Shown here piece after piece: positions 1-6,493 of a stretch of 6,497 nucleotides of DNA. Under the pieces are notes generated by a model that did not search any database, was not told the origin of the DNA, and saw only the letters and a program-made list of their open reading frames with translations. Position 1 is the stretch's first letter; each line of letters starts with the position of its first letter. The DNA lies in the NCBI GenBank assembly GCA_024278415.1, contig JAJRTI010000499.1, forward strand, positions 1 to 6,497, given 5' to 3'. The stretch comes from Planctomycetota bacterium (GTDB taxonomy: Bacteria; Planctomycetota; Brocadiia; JAJRTI01). Position numbers and translations under genes: made by a program.

Positions 1-141
1 CCCTTCGGGCTGCGGTGTCCGCGAGGGGTTGCACGCAGGCGAAGAGCCGGGACGTTTGTTGTGAACCTGCCTGAATCCACTTCGAAACTGAAACTCCAGA
101 ATGCAACGCGTTGGGATACGTACAATCAGACCTACACCCTT
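1..141 (-). repeat. Left arm of a 141-bp near-perfect inverted repeat
   Basis: Position i pairs with position 6490-i across the whole arm. The only mismatch is A134 against C6356, so 140 of 141 positions are complementary. The match stops on the inner side at T141 (paired with A6349); bases 142-143 no longer match. On the outer side the arm runs off the window, so the true repeat may be longer. The arm contains small palindromes (AACGCGTT, TTCGAA, TACGTA) but no coding region that I would defend. It lies upstream of the three-gene operon and in opposite orientation to the right arm. The strand given is arbitrary and only marks that the arms are opposed. What the repeat is (a MITE-like end, a genome-wide interspersed repeat, or part of a larger insertion) cannot be decided from the window. 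Confidence 0.95.
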
Positions 142-165
142 TCTTTTCCCCCCGACACACATGGC

Positions 166-191
166 TTGCATGGTAACTGAATTGTTACAAT
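166..191 (+). promoter_or_regulatory. Candidate promoter with extended -10 for the operon
   Basis: Bases 183-191 read TGTTACAAT, an extended -10 element (TG, one base, then TACAAT, five of six matches to TATAAT). A -35-like TTGCAT lies at 166-171, but the spacer is only 14 bases, shorter than the usual 16-18, so the extended -10 would have to carry recognition. Transcription would begin near base 198 and give a leader of about 200 nucleotides before the alpha-mannosidase start. This stretch is clearly more AT-rich than the surrounding coding DNA, which supports a regulatory role. It is a sequence-only prediction, and sigma-factor preferences of the host are unknown. Confidence 0.35.
170..191. 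promoter_or_regulatory. Operator-like palindrome overlapping the candidate -10
   Basis: GTAAC (173-177) and GTTAC (184-188) are a perfect inverted pair separated by TGAATT. The symmetry extends outward to AT/AT at 170-171 and 190-191, with one mismatch (G172 against A189). That makes an imperfect 22-base dyad with seven of eight pairs matched. It overlaps the extended -10 hexamer, the usual place for a repressor site. The matching regulator cannot be named; no regulator gene is in the window. Confidence 0.35.
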
Positions 192-206
192 TCCCCTTTC
201 CGGGGA
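192..206 (+). other. Small leader hairpin
   Basis: TCCCC (192-196) and GGGGA (202-206) can pair around the loop TTTCC. The hairpin sits directly after the candidate -10, around the predicted transcription start. It could form at the 5' end of the message, but it is short and may be incidental. Confidence 0.25.
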
Positions 207-249
207 TAGCATTATCTGGCTACAAAGCTGCTTCGTAACCCACTCCTTG

Positions 250-343
250 CTGAAGCTCCGCTTCGGCGAGAGGCCCGCGCAAGCCAGAGATTGCGAAGAC
301 GGAGCTTCGCGAGAGGTGCGTTCCCAAGCGGAGCTTGGGAGCG
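250..343. repeat. Cluster of three palindromic hairpins sharing one octamer
   Basis: Three stem-loops lie in a row in the leader of the first gene: 250-266 (stem CTGAAGC/GCTTCGG with a G-T wobble, loop TCC), 293-310 (stem GCGAAG/CTTCGC, six-base loop) and 319-343 (stem centred on TCCCAAGC/GCTTGGGA, loop GGA). All contain the octamer CGGAGCTT or its complement: AAGCTCCG at 253-260, CGGAGCTT at 300-307 and again at 329-336. The first two also share a flank, GCTTCG(G)CGAGAGG, at 260-273 and 304-316. This looks like a group of repetitive extragenic palindromes rather than a riboswitch or a CRISPR array. In the message they would form a structured leader 60 to 155 bases upstream of the start codon. 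None is followed by a run of T, so they are not intrinsic terminators. Confidence 0.7.
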
Positions 344-405
344 AACGAAAAATCAAATCCATTTGGCGCGGACGGCGCCCGAGTGAATGATTCCGAGGAA
401 ATCGC

Positions 406-3400
406 ATGAACGTCGCCTTGTCGCTGTTGAAAGAGAAAGCCGAAGAACTAACGCAATTCGAGTTGCCCGTCGATTGGCGGATCGCGCCGGCGGCGCCCGC
501 GGAAGCGGCGAGCATGGCCCCGGACCCGTCGTGGCCTGAATGGAACGGGAAGAGCTTTCCCGTTCGGGCCGCGCGGGAGGAAGGCTGGACGTGCGGCGAA
601 ACGACGCTGTCAGAGTCCGCCTGTGGGCTGCCGCTCGACGGTGCGGAACTGCTCATCGAGATCCAAGGGTTCGCGCCGTTCACGCTGTGGATCGACGGCG
701 AGGAGGCGTTTCGCGAGGAGCGCAACTGGCGCGCGACCGGGCCGATCGCCGAACCGCTGCGCCGATCCATCGAGCCGGGCCGACGCCTTCGGCTCGTGCT
801 GCGTCAGCAGCCCACGGCCATGCCGTCGGAAGTGGTCCTCCCCGTGCGCTGCGCGTTGCGGCCAAGGCCATGCCTGGACATGGGCGTCGAAATCGGAGCG
901 GCCGCGGCGCAGTTGGAACTCGCTGCGGCCTTGGCCGAAACGGACGAGGAGAAGGAACTCGTCGCACGCGCCACAGAGGCCGTGAACCAACGCGCGTTGC
1001 GCTCCAACGATTGGGACGCAGTCCGCGCCTCGCTGAAAACCATGGAGGACATCCTTTCGCCGCTCTCGCCCAAGGCGAAACGCAAAGTCGTCCACCTCAT
1101 CGGCCACACGCACATCGATCTCGGCTGGCTCTGGACGTGGGAAGACACAGTGCTTTGCACGCGGCGCGATTTCAGGGCGACGGCGGATTTGCTCGACGAA
1201 TTTCCAGACCTCACCTTCGCCAACAGCCAATCCGCGTGCTTCGAAATCGTGCGCGAACATGACCCCGACGTATTCGAACGCATGAGACGCCTAATGGCTT
1301 CGGGCCGATGGGAAAACGTCGCGGCGCTGTGGGACGATTCGGACCTGAACATGGTGAACGGCGAGTCTCTGGCTCGGCAGCTTCTTTACGCCGCGCAATG
1401 GTGCGAAGAACATCTCGGCTGCACGTCGAAGGTGTTCTGGGCCGTGGACGTGTTCGGCCACCCGGGCAACATGCCGCAAATCGCACGACTCGCGGAGATG
1501 GAGGCCTACTTCCACACCCGCTGCCATCCCGACCTGAAGACCTTGCGGCCCATTCGACTGTGGAAAGGCATCGACGGCACGACGATCCCCGTCCTGTTCA
1601 CACGCTACAGCGATCCGCTAGACCCGCTCAAGGTGCTGAAGCTCGTGCTGATTTCGCATCGGTGCGGGCTGGACGCGACGCCGTATGTGTGGTGCATCGC
1701 CGACCACGGGGGCGGCATGAGCCGTTTGCAATTGGAAATCCTCGCGGCCTATCGCGACAAGCCTCTGATTCCGACGTTCGCGTTCTCGACGCCCACGCGG
1801 GTCGTCAAGGCGCTGCTCGCGGAAGACGAAAGCCCGCTCGTCACCGGCGGCGAGACGCACAGCCAGTTTCCCGGCTGCTTCACCACTCATGCGGACGTGA
1901 AAGGGTACAACCGGCGCTGCGAGAACGCGCTGCTGACCTCGGAAACGCTCGCGGCCATCGCGGGGATCGACCGCCGCGAGGCGCTCCGAAACGCGTGGAA
2001 AGACGTTTTCTTCCTCCAGTTCCACGACGTGCTTTGCGGCTGCTCCGCGCCGGAAGTTTACACGGAAGACGCGCCCGCGCGGAACGAACGCGCGCTGGCC
2101 GCTGCCCGCGCGGTCATCGACGAAGCCATGAAGGCGCTCGTGCGCGCAGAAGGAGACGTGGGCGAGTTCGCCTTGTTCAACGCCTTGGGCTTTCCGCGAA
2201 CCGAGCCGGTGTATGTCAAGTTGAACAGCGCGGCGCGGTCGGTCGTTGACCGAGATGGGCGGCGTTTTCCGGTCCAGCAACTGCACGACGAGTTGGTTTT
2301 CATCGCGCCCGAGCAGCCCGCGTTCGGGTGGAAGCCCTTTCGGCTTAGCGTCGACTCCGCGGACGAAGGCGATGTGGACGTGACCGAGGCGGGCGCCTTC
2401 TTCCGCATCGAGACGGACTACGCCGTCGCCTATCTCGAAAAGTGTTCCGGCGTCATCACGTCGTACTACGACAAGGCCCTTGGCTGCGAGCTGATTAACT
2501 ACGCGGGCAGCCGCGCCACCTCGGATGTCCCGGTGTTGTCCAGCAGAGGAATGAACCTGTTTCAGATCGCCGACTGCGCGCCGGTTGGCTGGTCGGCCTG
2601 GCAGATTTCCGACACGCTGCGCGAGGAAAGCCTCGTGCGCGGCGCCGAGGTGGAGTTAATGGACAATGGTCCCGTGTTCGCGCGTTTTCGCGTGCGGCAT
2701 CGCTTCCGCTCTTCGCGCATCTATGAGGACATTCTGTTTTTCAAGAGCCTCCCGCGCGTCGAGTTTGCAATCACGGTGGACTGGCGGGAGCCGGGCGGCC
2801 GCGACATTGGCGTACCGCACTTGCGGCTGGCCTTCCACTCGCGGATGGCGGCCGCCCGCTCGCGGGCCGAAGCGCCTTTTGCCGTCGCTACGCGCCCGGC
2901 GGACGGAACGGAACAGCCCATGCAAACCTGGGTAGACTTGACGGGCGAGGAGTTCGGCTTCGCGTTGCTGAACGATTGCAAGTACGGATACGAAGCCCTC
3001 GGCGGCCGCTTGCGCCTCAGCTTGCTGCGCACGGCCTACGCGCCCGATCCCGTCTCCGATCACGGCGAATACACGATGCGTTTCGCCTTCGTCCCGCACC
3101 GGGCCGATGCGCCTGTCGCGGAAATCATCAAGGCCGGCATGGGCTTCAACCGCGCGCCGCTGGTGGCGTCTGTCCAAACCCCTGAGCAGTTAAACGAGCC
3201 GTTTCTCAAGGCGGAGGGGGCGCCGTCGGTGGTCTGCACCGTGCTGCACCGCGCGGGGCGCTCCGACGGCGTTCTCGCGCGGTTCTACGAAACCGAAGGA
3301 CGAGACGCCGCGCTTACGATTGGGGTGGGCGACGGCATCGTCTCGGCGCGGGAAGTGAACTTGCTCGAACATCCTTGCGGCGAGCCGCTGCCCATCGCGG

Positions 3401-3435
3401 ACGGCCGCGTCGCCCTTCGCTTTCGGCCATACTAA
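406..3435 (+). CDS. Glycoside hydrolase family 38 alpha-mannosidase
   Basis: A 1009-residue protein, the normal full length for bacterial GH38. These are retaining, metal (Zn)-dependent enzymes that release mannose from alpha-mannosides. Seen in sequence: an N-terminal beta-sandwich-like region (about 40-150); a catalytic barrel opening with GHTHIDLGWLW, giving metal ligands H236 and D238; D348 in WAVDVFGH, the expected nucleophile and ligand; D433 in IADHGGG, the likely acid/base; a helical middle domain with GYNRRCEN (500-507); H540 in QFHDVL, the fourth ligand; and C-terminal beta domains with LLNDCKYGY (854-862). All expected catalytic residues are present. There is no signal peptide or membrane segment, so it should be cytoplasmic. 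The ATG at 406 has GAGGAA at 395-400 as ribosome site, and an in-frame stop at 388-390 limits extension. Substrate could be a mannosyl oligosaccharide or a small mannoside; symbols such as mngB would be a guess. Confidence 0.95.
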   Translation: MNVALSLLKEKAEELTQFELPVDWRIAPAAPAEAASMAPDPSWPEWNGKSFPVRAAREEGWTCGETTLSESACGLPLDGAELLIEIQGFAPFTLWIDGEEAFREERNWRATGPIAEPLRRSIEPGRRLRLVLRQQPTAMPSEVVLPVRCALRPRPCLDMGVEIGAAAAQLELAAALAETDEEKELVARATEAVNQRALRSNDWDAVRASLKTMEDILSPLSPKAKRKVVHLIGHTHIDLGWLWTWEDTVLCTRRDFRATADLLDEFPDLTFANSQSACFEIVREHDPDVFERMRRLMASGRWENVAALWDDSDLNMVNGESLARQLLYAAQWCEEHLGCTSKVFWAVDVFGHPGNMPQIARLAEMEAYFHTRCHPDLKTLRPIRLWKGIDGTTIPVLFTRYSDPLDPLKVLKLVLISHRCGLDATPYVWCIADHGGGMSRLQLEILAAYRDKPLIPTFAFSTPTRVVKALLAEDESPLVTGGETHSQFPGCFTTHADVKGYNRRCENALLTSETLAAIAGIDRREALRNAWKDVFFLQFHDVLCGCSAPEVYTEDAPARNERALAAARAVIDEAMKALVRAEGDVGEFALFNALGFPRTEPVYVKLNSAARSVVDRDGRRFPVQQLHDELVFIAPEQPAFGWKPFRLSVDSADEGDVDVTEAGAFFRIETDYAVAYLEKCSGVITSYYDKALGCELINYAGSRATSDVPVLSSRGMNLFQIADCAPVGWSAWQISDTLREESLVRGAEVELMDNGPVFARFRVRHRFRSSRIYEDILFFKSLPRVEFAITVDWREPGGRDIGVPHLRLAFHSRMAAARSRAEAPFAVATRPADGTEQPMQTWVDLTGEEFGFALLNDCKYGYEALGGRLRLSLLRTAYAPDPVSDHGEYTMRFAFVPHRADAPVAEIIKAGMGFNRAPLVASVQTPEQLNEPFLKAEGAPSVVCTVLHRAGRSDGVLARFYETEGRDAALTIGVGDGIVSAREVNLLEHPCGEPLPIADGRVALRFRPY

Positions 3436-3509
3436 ATCAAGAGCGTGTTGATGGAAATCCGTTGCTGACGAACGAGCCGACGAAGTTGGAGAACGATATC
3501 AAGACAGAA

Positions 3510-3513
3510 AGGA
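3510..3513 (+). promoter_or_regulatory. Shine-Dalgarno AGGA that bears on the start of the second gene
   Basis: AGGA at 3510-3513 directly abuts the ATG at 3514, leaving no spacer, which is too close for normal initiation. The in-frame GTG at 3523 is nine bases downstream of it, a usual distance. No other start codon exists between the in-frame stop at 3466-3468 and 3514. So translation may really begin at GTG 3523 and give a protein three residues shorter. Confidence 0.5.
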
Positions 3514-4053
3514 ATGGCGACTGTGGACACAAACGACATCGAAATTCTGAACCGCGCAGACGGCCTTCTGCTTGGGCCGGAGGAGATTGTGGCCGCCGCG
3601 TCCTGCGGTTCGATGTGGGGCCAGGGGGCCACGTGTGAGAACCTCATTCTTTTGCCGAGCGCCGGCGCTCCAGGCGTGGAGGCTACGGTGAAGTTCCGAC
3701 CGCAAAACGGCGGGGAGCAGGCGGGCGTGGTCCTCTTTCGGGACTGGGACAACTACATCAAGCTCGTGCGGGAATCGGTTCGCGGCGAACAGGTGATCGT
3801 CGTCGCGAGAGAGATCGACGGCCAGCCAAAGCCCGTGCTGCACGAACCATGCGAGGCCGCGCACATTCATTTCCGGCTCGCGATAGAACACGACGTCGTG
3901 ACCGCGCGGTGGAAAATCCTCGAAACGGGAGAGGCCGGAAGCGAAAGCTTCGAGAACTGGTTTGAAACGCGCGAGGGGTGGCGCCCGGGCCTCCTGGTGC
4001 ACGGCCGAAACGCCAGCAACCGCGCGGTGTTTTCTTCGTTCCGCGTCGGCTGA
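3514..4053 (+). CDS. Stand-alone concanavalin-like beta-sandwich protein (GH43_C2 / DUF1349-like)
   Basis: A 179-residue protein (176 if it starts at GTG 3523). The segment around residues 56-87, with FRPQNGGEQAGVVLF followed by DNYIKLVRE, matches the hallmark of the beta-xylosidase C-terminal concanavalin-like domain and DUF1349: a strand, E-QAG, a hydrophobic strand, then DNYIKL. The C-terminal part (WRPGLLVHGRN..AVFSSFRV) fits the closing strands of the same fold, where GH43 enzymes end in a similar way. That domain is normally fused to a catalytic domain; here it stands alone and fills the whole protein. No catalytic domain, signal peptide or membrane segment is seen, so it is probably cytoplasmic, like the alpha-mannosidase 78 bases upstream. 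Inferred role: sugar binding, a non-catalytic partner of a glycosidase, or an uncharacterised enzyme. The fold is a motif-based call; the function is unknown. Confidence 0.8.
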   Translation: MATVDTNDIEILNRADGLLLGPEEIVAAASCGSMWGQGATCENLILLPSAGAPGVEATVKFRPQNGGEQAGVVLFRDWDNYIKLVRESVRGEQVIVVAREIDGQPKPVLHEPCEAAHIHFRLAIEHDVVTARWKILETGEAGSESFENWFETREGWRPGLLVHGRNASNRAVFSSFRVG

Positions 4054-4059
4054 ATTGAT

Positions 4060-4074
4060 ACCCTTGGAAAGGGT
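4060..4074 (+). other. Short hairpin between the second and third genes
   Basis: ACCCTT (4060-4065) and AAGGGT (4069-4074) pair perfectly around GGA, six bases after the stop of the second gene. No T-run follows, so it is not a standard terminator. It includes the purine stretch GGAAAGGG that would be the ribosome site for an alternative GTG start at 4080, so pairing would hide that site and favour ATG 4122 for the third gene. It might also stabilise the upstream part of the message. Confidence 0.4.
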
Positions 4075-4121
4075 CGTCTGTGCTATCGGTGTCGAGAAAA
4101 GACAAGTTTGGAGAACTTTCG

Positions 4122-6347
4122 ATGTTTGTGAAAACGATCTTAACCGCAGCGCTATACGCGGCCGCGGCTGTGGCCGCGGCCGAGCAGCCGAAGGAGTTGC
4201 TGCTCGCCGGATTCGAATCGGTCGAAGGGTTGCAGACGGGCGGGCAGAAGGAGATTTCCTTTGACCTCAGCACGTCCCGCGTCACGCAGGGCAAACGGTC
4301 GCTGCACATTCACGTCGAAATCGACCATCGCAACGCGGAGCAAGTGGGCAAGGTCAAATACCCGCTGGGGTGGCCATCGGTCAAAAAGGTGTTTCCGAAG
4401 CCCATTGACCTGTCAAACTGGGATTTCGTCGAGTTCGACGTGTGGTTCGAGAGCCGCCGCGGTATCGACCCCGATTTCGCGATGCACGTCACCCTCGCGG
4501 ACAGCAAAGGACGCGAAATCTATCGGACCACGTTGACGGATTTGCGCCATCGCAAGTGGGCGCGCGAAAAGCTGTGCATCCGCGGCATCGCCAACGCCTC
4601 CGATTTGGCGAGCGCGAAGTTTTGGCTCAGCGAATCGATGTATGACGACGGCTCGGTCATCGATTTTTACGTGGACAACTTGCGCGCGACGAAGGCCGTA
4701 GATTATCGTCCCCCGGCCGTGCGGCCCGTGCGCAGGGTGTTGGTTAGAACCGACGCCGCGCTGTTGTGGTTGGAGGGGCCCTGCCGCAAAGTCCAACGCA
4801 CCGAGGAGTCGCCCTCGGGAGCCGCCAACCCCGTCGTGCACATGGCCGCCGCGCGGAACGAGACGGAGGCCGTGCAGATCGTGCTTCGGCCGCTGACCGC
4901 TGACGGCTTAGGCGAGGTGTCGGTGAACATCGGCGAACTGGTCGGCCCGTCCGGCGCTCGCATTGCCCGCGAGCACATAACGTGGAGTCCTGTCGCGTAC
5001 GTCCCGGCCCGCCGAGGTCCCCGGGAAGGCTCGCCCGATGGCCTGCCGGGACCCAAGCCGTTCGCCGCCGATAAGCGTTGGCAATACCCTATCTGGGTCG
5101 AAGCGTACGTGCCTCCCGGAACGCCCGCCGGCGACTACACCGCGCCCGTCGTCGTGCGCACCGCCTGCGGCGACCTGCGGGTGACGTTGCGTCTGCACGT
5201 GTGGGATTTCGACGTCCCCGTAAAACAGCATCTGCGCACCAACACCACGATCTACGGCCCCTGGGGTTGGCGCAAAGACATCCGGAAATGGTTCGGCGAC
5301 ATGACCTACGCGCAGTTCATCAATGAATGGCGGCCGGAGATCGTGAAGCTGCTCGCCCGCTACCGTCTGTCGCCCAACAACATGGCGCACTTGCCGCTTC
5401 GGTATGACACGCACAAGAATAAGGTCGTGTTGGGCGACACCAGCGCCTTCGAGCGACTCGTAAAGCTTTACATGAGTTGGGGCCATCGTCTGAATCGCAT
5501 GCCCGTGAGCTTCTTGTTCGACCGCGGCGCGTATCTCGGAGCGAAAAAGGGGACGCCCGAATATCTGCAACGCATCACCAGCGCGTTCCGCGTGGCGGCG
5601 AACTATCTCGAAAAGAAGGGATGGCTCGATGACTGCTACGTGTACTGCGCGGACGAAGTCGTCGTACACAAGCACACGGGCAAGACGGATTTCGCCCTGC
5701 TCAACCGAGTCTTCGATGCGATTCACGCGGCGCATCCGAAGATTCGGATATTCGCGACCGAGGCGCCCTCGCCCCTTCTGCGCGGCGTGGATATTTGGTG
5801 CATGAACATGCGCGCCTTCGACCTCGACGTGCTGAAAGAACAACATGCACTGGGCCGAGAGGTGTGGTGGTACAACGGATATGCCGACCCGCGGCCCGGC
5901 ATGCGCATCACCGCCCGCGGGGCGGACCATCGCGTGCTTTTCTGGATGAATTGGAAGTACGGCATCGACGGGTATCTCATCTGGACCGTCAACCGATGGG
6001 TGAACAACCCATGGGAAGAGCCCGACCGTGACCGGCGCGCGATCGCCGGGGGCCACTACCTTCTCTATCCCAATCCCGACGGCTCGGTCAGCCCCTCCAT
6101 TCGACTCGCCATGATGCGCGACGGGCTCGAAGACTTCGAATATCATTGGCTGCTCGCCGACCGGGCGCGGAAGCTCCGAGCGGCCGGGCGCACGGAACTC
6201 GCCGACGAGTGTGAGTCCATCCTCCGACGCGCGGACGCGTTTCTCCTCGCCTGGGATAATTGCCCCCACGTGCAGGCGAGCTTCATCTACGACAGCCGTC
6301 GGCTGCTGGCGCGGCAAATCGAAAAGGCGCAAGCGCAATTGCACTAA
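4122..6347 (+). CDS. Exported DUF4091 / GH123-like glycoside hydrolase
   Basis: A 741-residue protein counted from ATG 4122. This start is preferred over GTG 4080 because it has GGAG at 4110-4113 with an eight-base spacer and puts the signal peptide at the N-terminus (MFVKTIL, then an alanine-rich core, likely cleavage after AVAAA at residue 20). Domains seen: a carbohydrate-binding-like beta-sandwich (about 25-190, ending IDFYVDNLRA); a beta domain (about 200-375) with AARNETEAVQIV and PPGTPAGDYTAP (about 331-342); and a barrel-like catalytic region (about 385-730) with YCADEV and the closing motif RDGLEDFEYHWLL (from about 666), typical of DUF4091. The acidic pair D511-E512 resembles the Asp-Glu pair of GH123 N-acetyl-beta-galactosaminidases, which work by substrate-assisted catalysis. 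Activity on N-acetylhexosamines is an inference; many DUF4091 proteins are untested. It should be periplasmic or secreted; no lipobox cysteine is present. It is the last gene of the apparent operon. Confidence 0.9.
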   Translation: MFVKTILTAALYAAAAVAAAEQPKELLLAGFESVEGLQTGGQKEISFDLSTSRVTQGKRSLHIHVEIDHRNAEQVGKVKYPLGWPSVKKVFPKPIDLSNWDFVEFDVWFESRRGIDPDFAMHVTLADSKGREIYRTTLTDLRHRKWAREKLCIRGIANASDLASAKFWLSESMYDDGSVIDFYVDNLRATKAVDYRPPAVRPVRRVLVRTDAALLWLEGPCRKVQRTEESPSGAANPVVHMAAARNETEAVQIVLRPLTADGLGEVSVNIGELVGPSGARIAREHITWSPVAYVPARRGPREGSPDGLPGPKPFAADKRWQYPIWVEAYVPPGTPAGDYTAPVVVRTACGDLRVTLRLHVWDFDVPVKQHLRTNTTIYGPWGWRKDIRKWFGDMTYAQFINEWRPEIVKLLARYRLSPNNMAHLPLRYDTHKNKVVLGDTSAFERLVKLYMSWGHRLNRMPVSFLFDRGAYLGAKKGTPEYLQRITSAFRVAANYLEKKGWLDDCYVYCADEVVVHKHTGKTDFALLNRVFDAIHAAHPKIRIFATEAPSPLLRGVDIWCMNMRAFDLDVLKEQHALGREVWWYNGYADPRPGMRITARGADHRVLFWMNWKYGIDGYLIWTVNRWVNNPWEEPDRDRRAIAGGHYLLYPNPDGSVSPSIRLAMMRDGLEDFEYHWLLADRARKLRAAGRTELADECESILRRADAFLLAWDNCPHVQASFIYDSRRLLARQIEKAQAQLH
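4159..4182 (+). other. All-GC 10-bp hairpin inside the signal-peptide coding region
   Basis: CGGCCGCGGC (4159-4168) and GCCGCGGCCG (4173-4182) are perfect inverted copies around TGTG. The hairpin begins 38 bases downstream of ATG 4122 and encodes the alanine-rich hydrophobic core. It may come only from the use of GCG and GCC alanine codons, but a stem this stable so early in a secreted gene could slow ribosomes. Confidence 0.5.
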
Positions 6348-6348
6348 T

Positions 6349-6489
6349 AAGGGTGCAGGTCTGATTGTACGTATCCCAACGCGTTGCATTCTGGAGTTTC
6401 AGTTTCGAAGTGGATTCAGGCAGGTTCACAACAAACGTCCCGGCTCTTCGCCTGCGTGCAACCCCTCGCGGACACCGCAGCCCGAAGGG
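6349..6489 (+). repeat. Right arm of the 141-bp near-perfect inverted repeat
   Basis: This is the reverse complement of bases 1-141 with one mismatch (C6356 against A134). It starts one base after the last stop-codon base (TAA 6345-6347), so the repeat forms the whole 3' flank of the operon. It contains no gene on the + strand. The sequence after 6489 continues to the window end, but the left arm is cut there, so whether the repeat is longer cannot be tested. The arms enclose 6207 bases. Their near identity implies recent duplication or continuing gene conversion. Confidence 0.95.
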
Positions 6490-6493
6490 CTGC
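6477..6493 (+). other. Hairpin at the outer edge of the right repeat arm
   Basis: GCAGCCC (6477-6483) and GGGCTGC (6487-6493) form a perfect seven-pair stem with loop GAA. The left arm shows the matching CCC-TTC-GGGCTGC at 1-13 but lacks the outermost four bases because the window begins there, so both arms probably carry this hairpin. It could be a protein-recognised end structure of the repeat or a weak transcription stop after the operon. No T-run is visible before the window ends at 6497. Confidence 0.6.

Noticed and set aside
101..238. 45-residue frame (ATG 101 to TAA 236-238) starting in the left repeat arm
   Set aside because: There is no ribosome site upstream of the ATG and no recognisable motif, and the start lies in a repeat whose right copy opens into a different downstream sequence.
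250..343. CRISPR array
   Set aside because: The repeated core is only eight bases, spacing is irregular, copies are in both orientations, and no Cas gene is present.
132..770. 212-residue frame on the - strand over the leader and start of the GH38 gene
   Set aside because: Low-complexity serine/proline/arginine-rich shadow frame that overlaps the real gene and the hairpin cluster.
1308..2249. 313-residue + strand frame inside the GH38 gene
   Set aside because: Arginine-rich out-of-frame translation of a gene whose own frame contains the catalytic motifs.
4080..4121. GTG 4080 start adding 14 residues to the third protein
   Set aside because: It would bury the signal peptide behind a charged extension, and its only purine-rich ribosome site lies in the 4060-4074 hairpin. 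ATG 4122 has a well-spaced GGAG.
4908..6389. 493-residue reading frame on the - strand that starts inside the right repeat arm
   Set aside because: It is antisense to the clearly recognisable DUF4091 gene over most of its length, has an arginine- and histidine-rich composition typical of GC-rich shadow frames, and shows no family motif.
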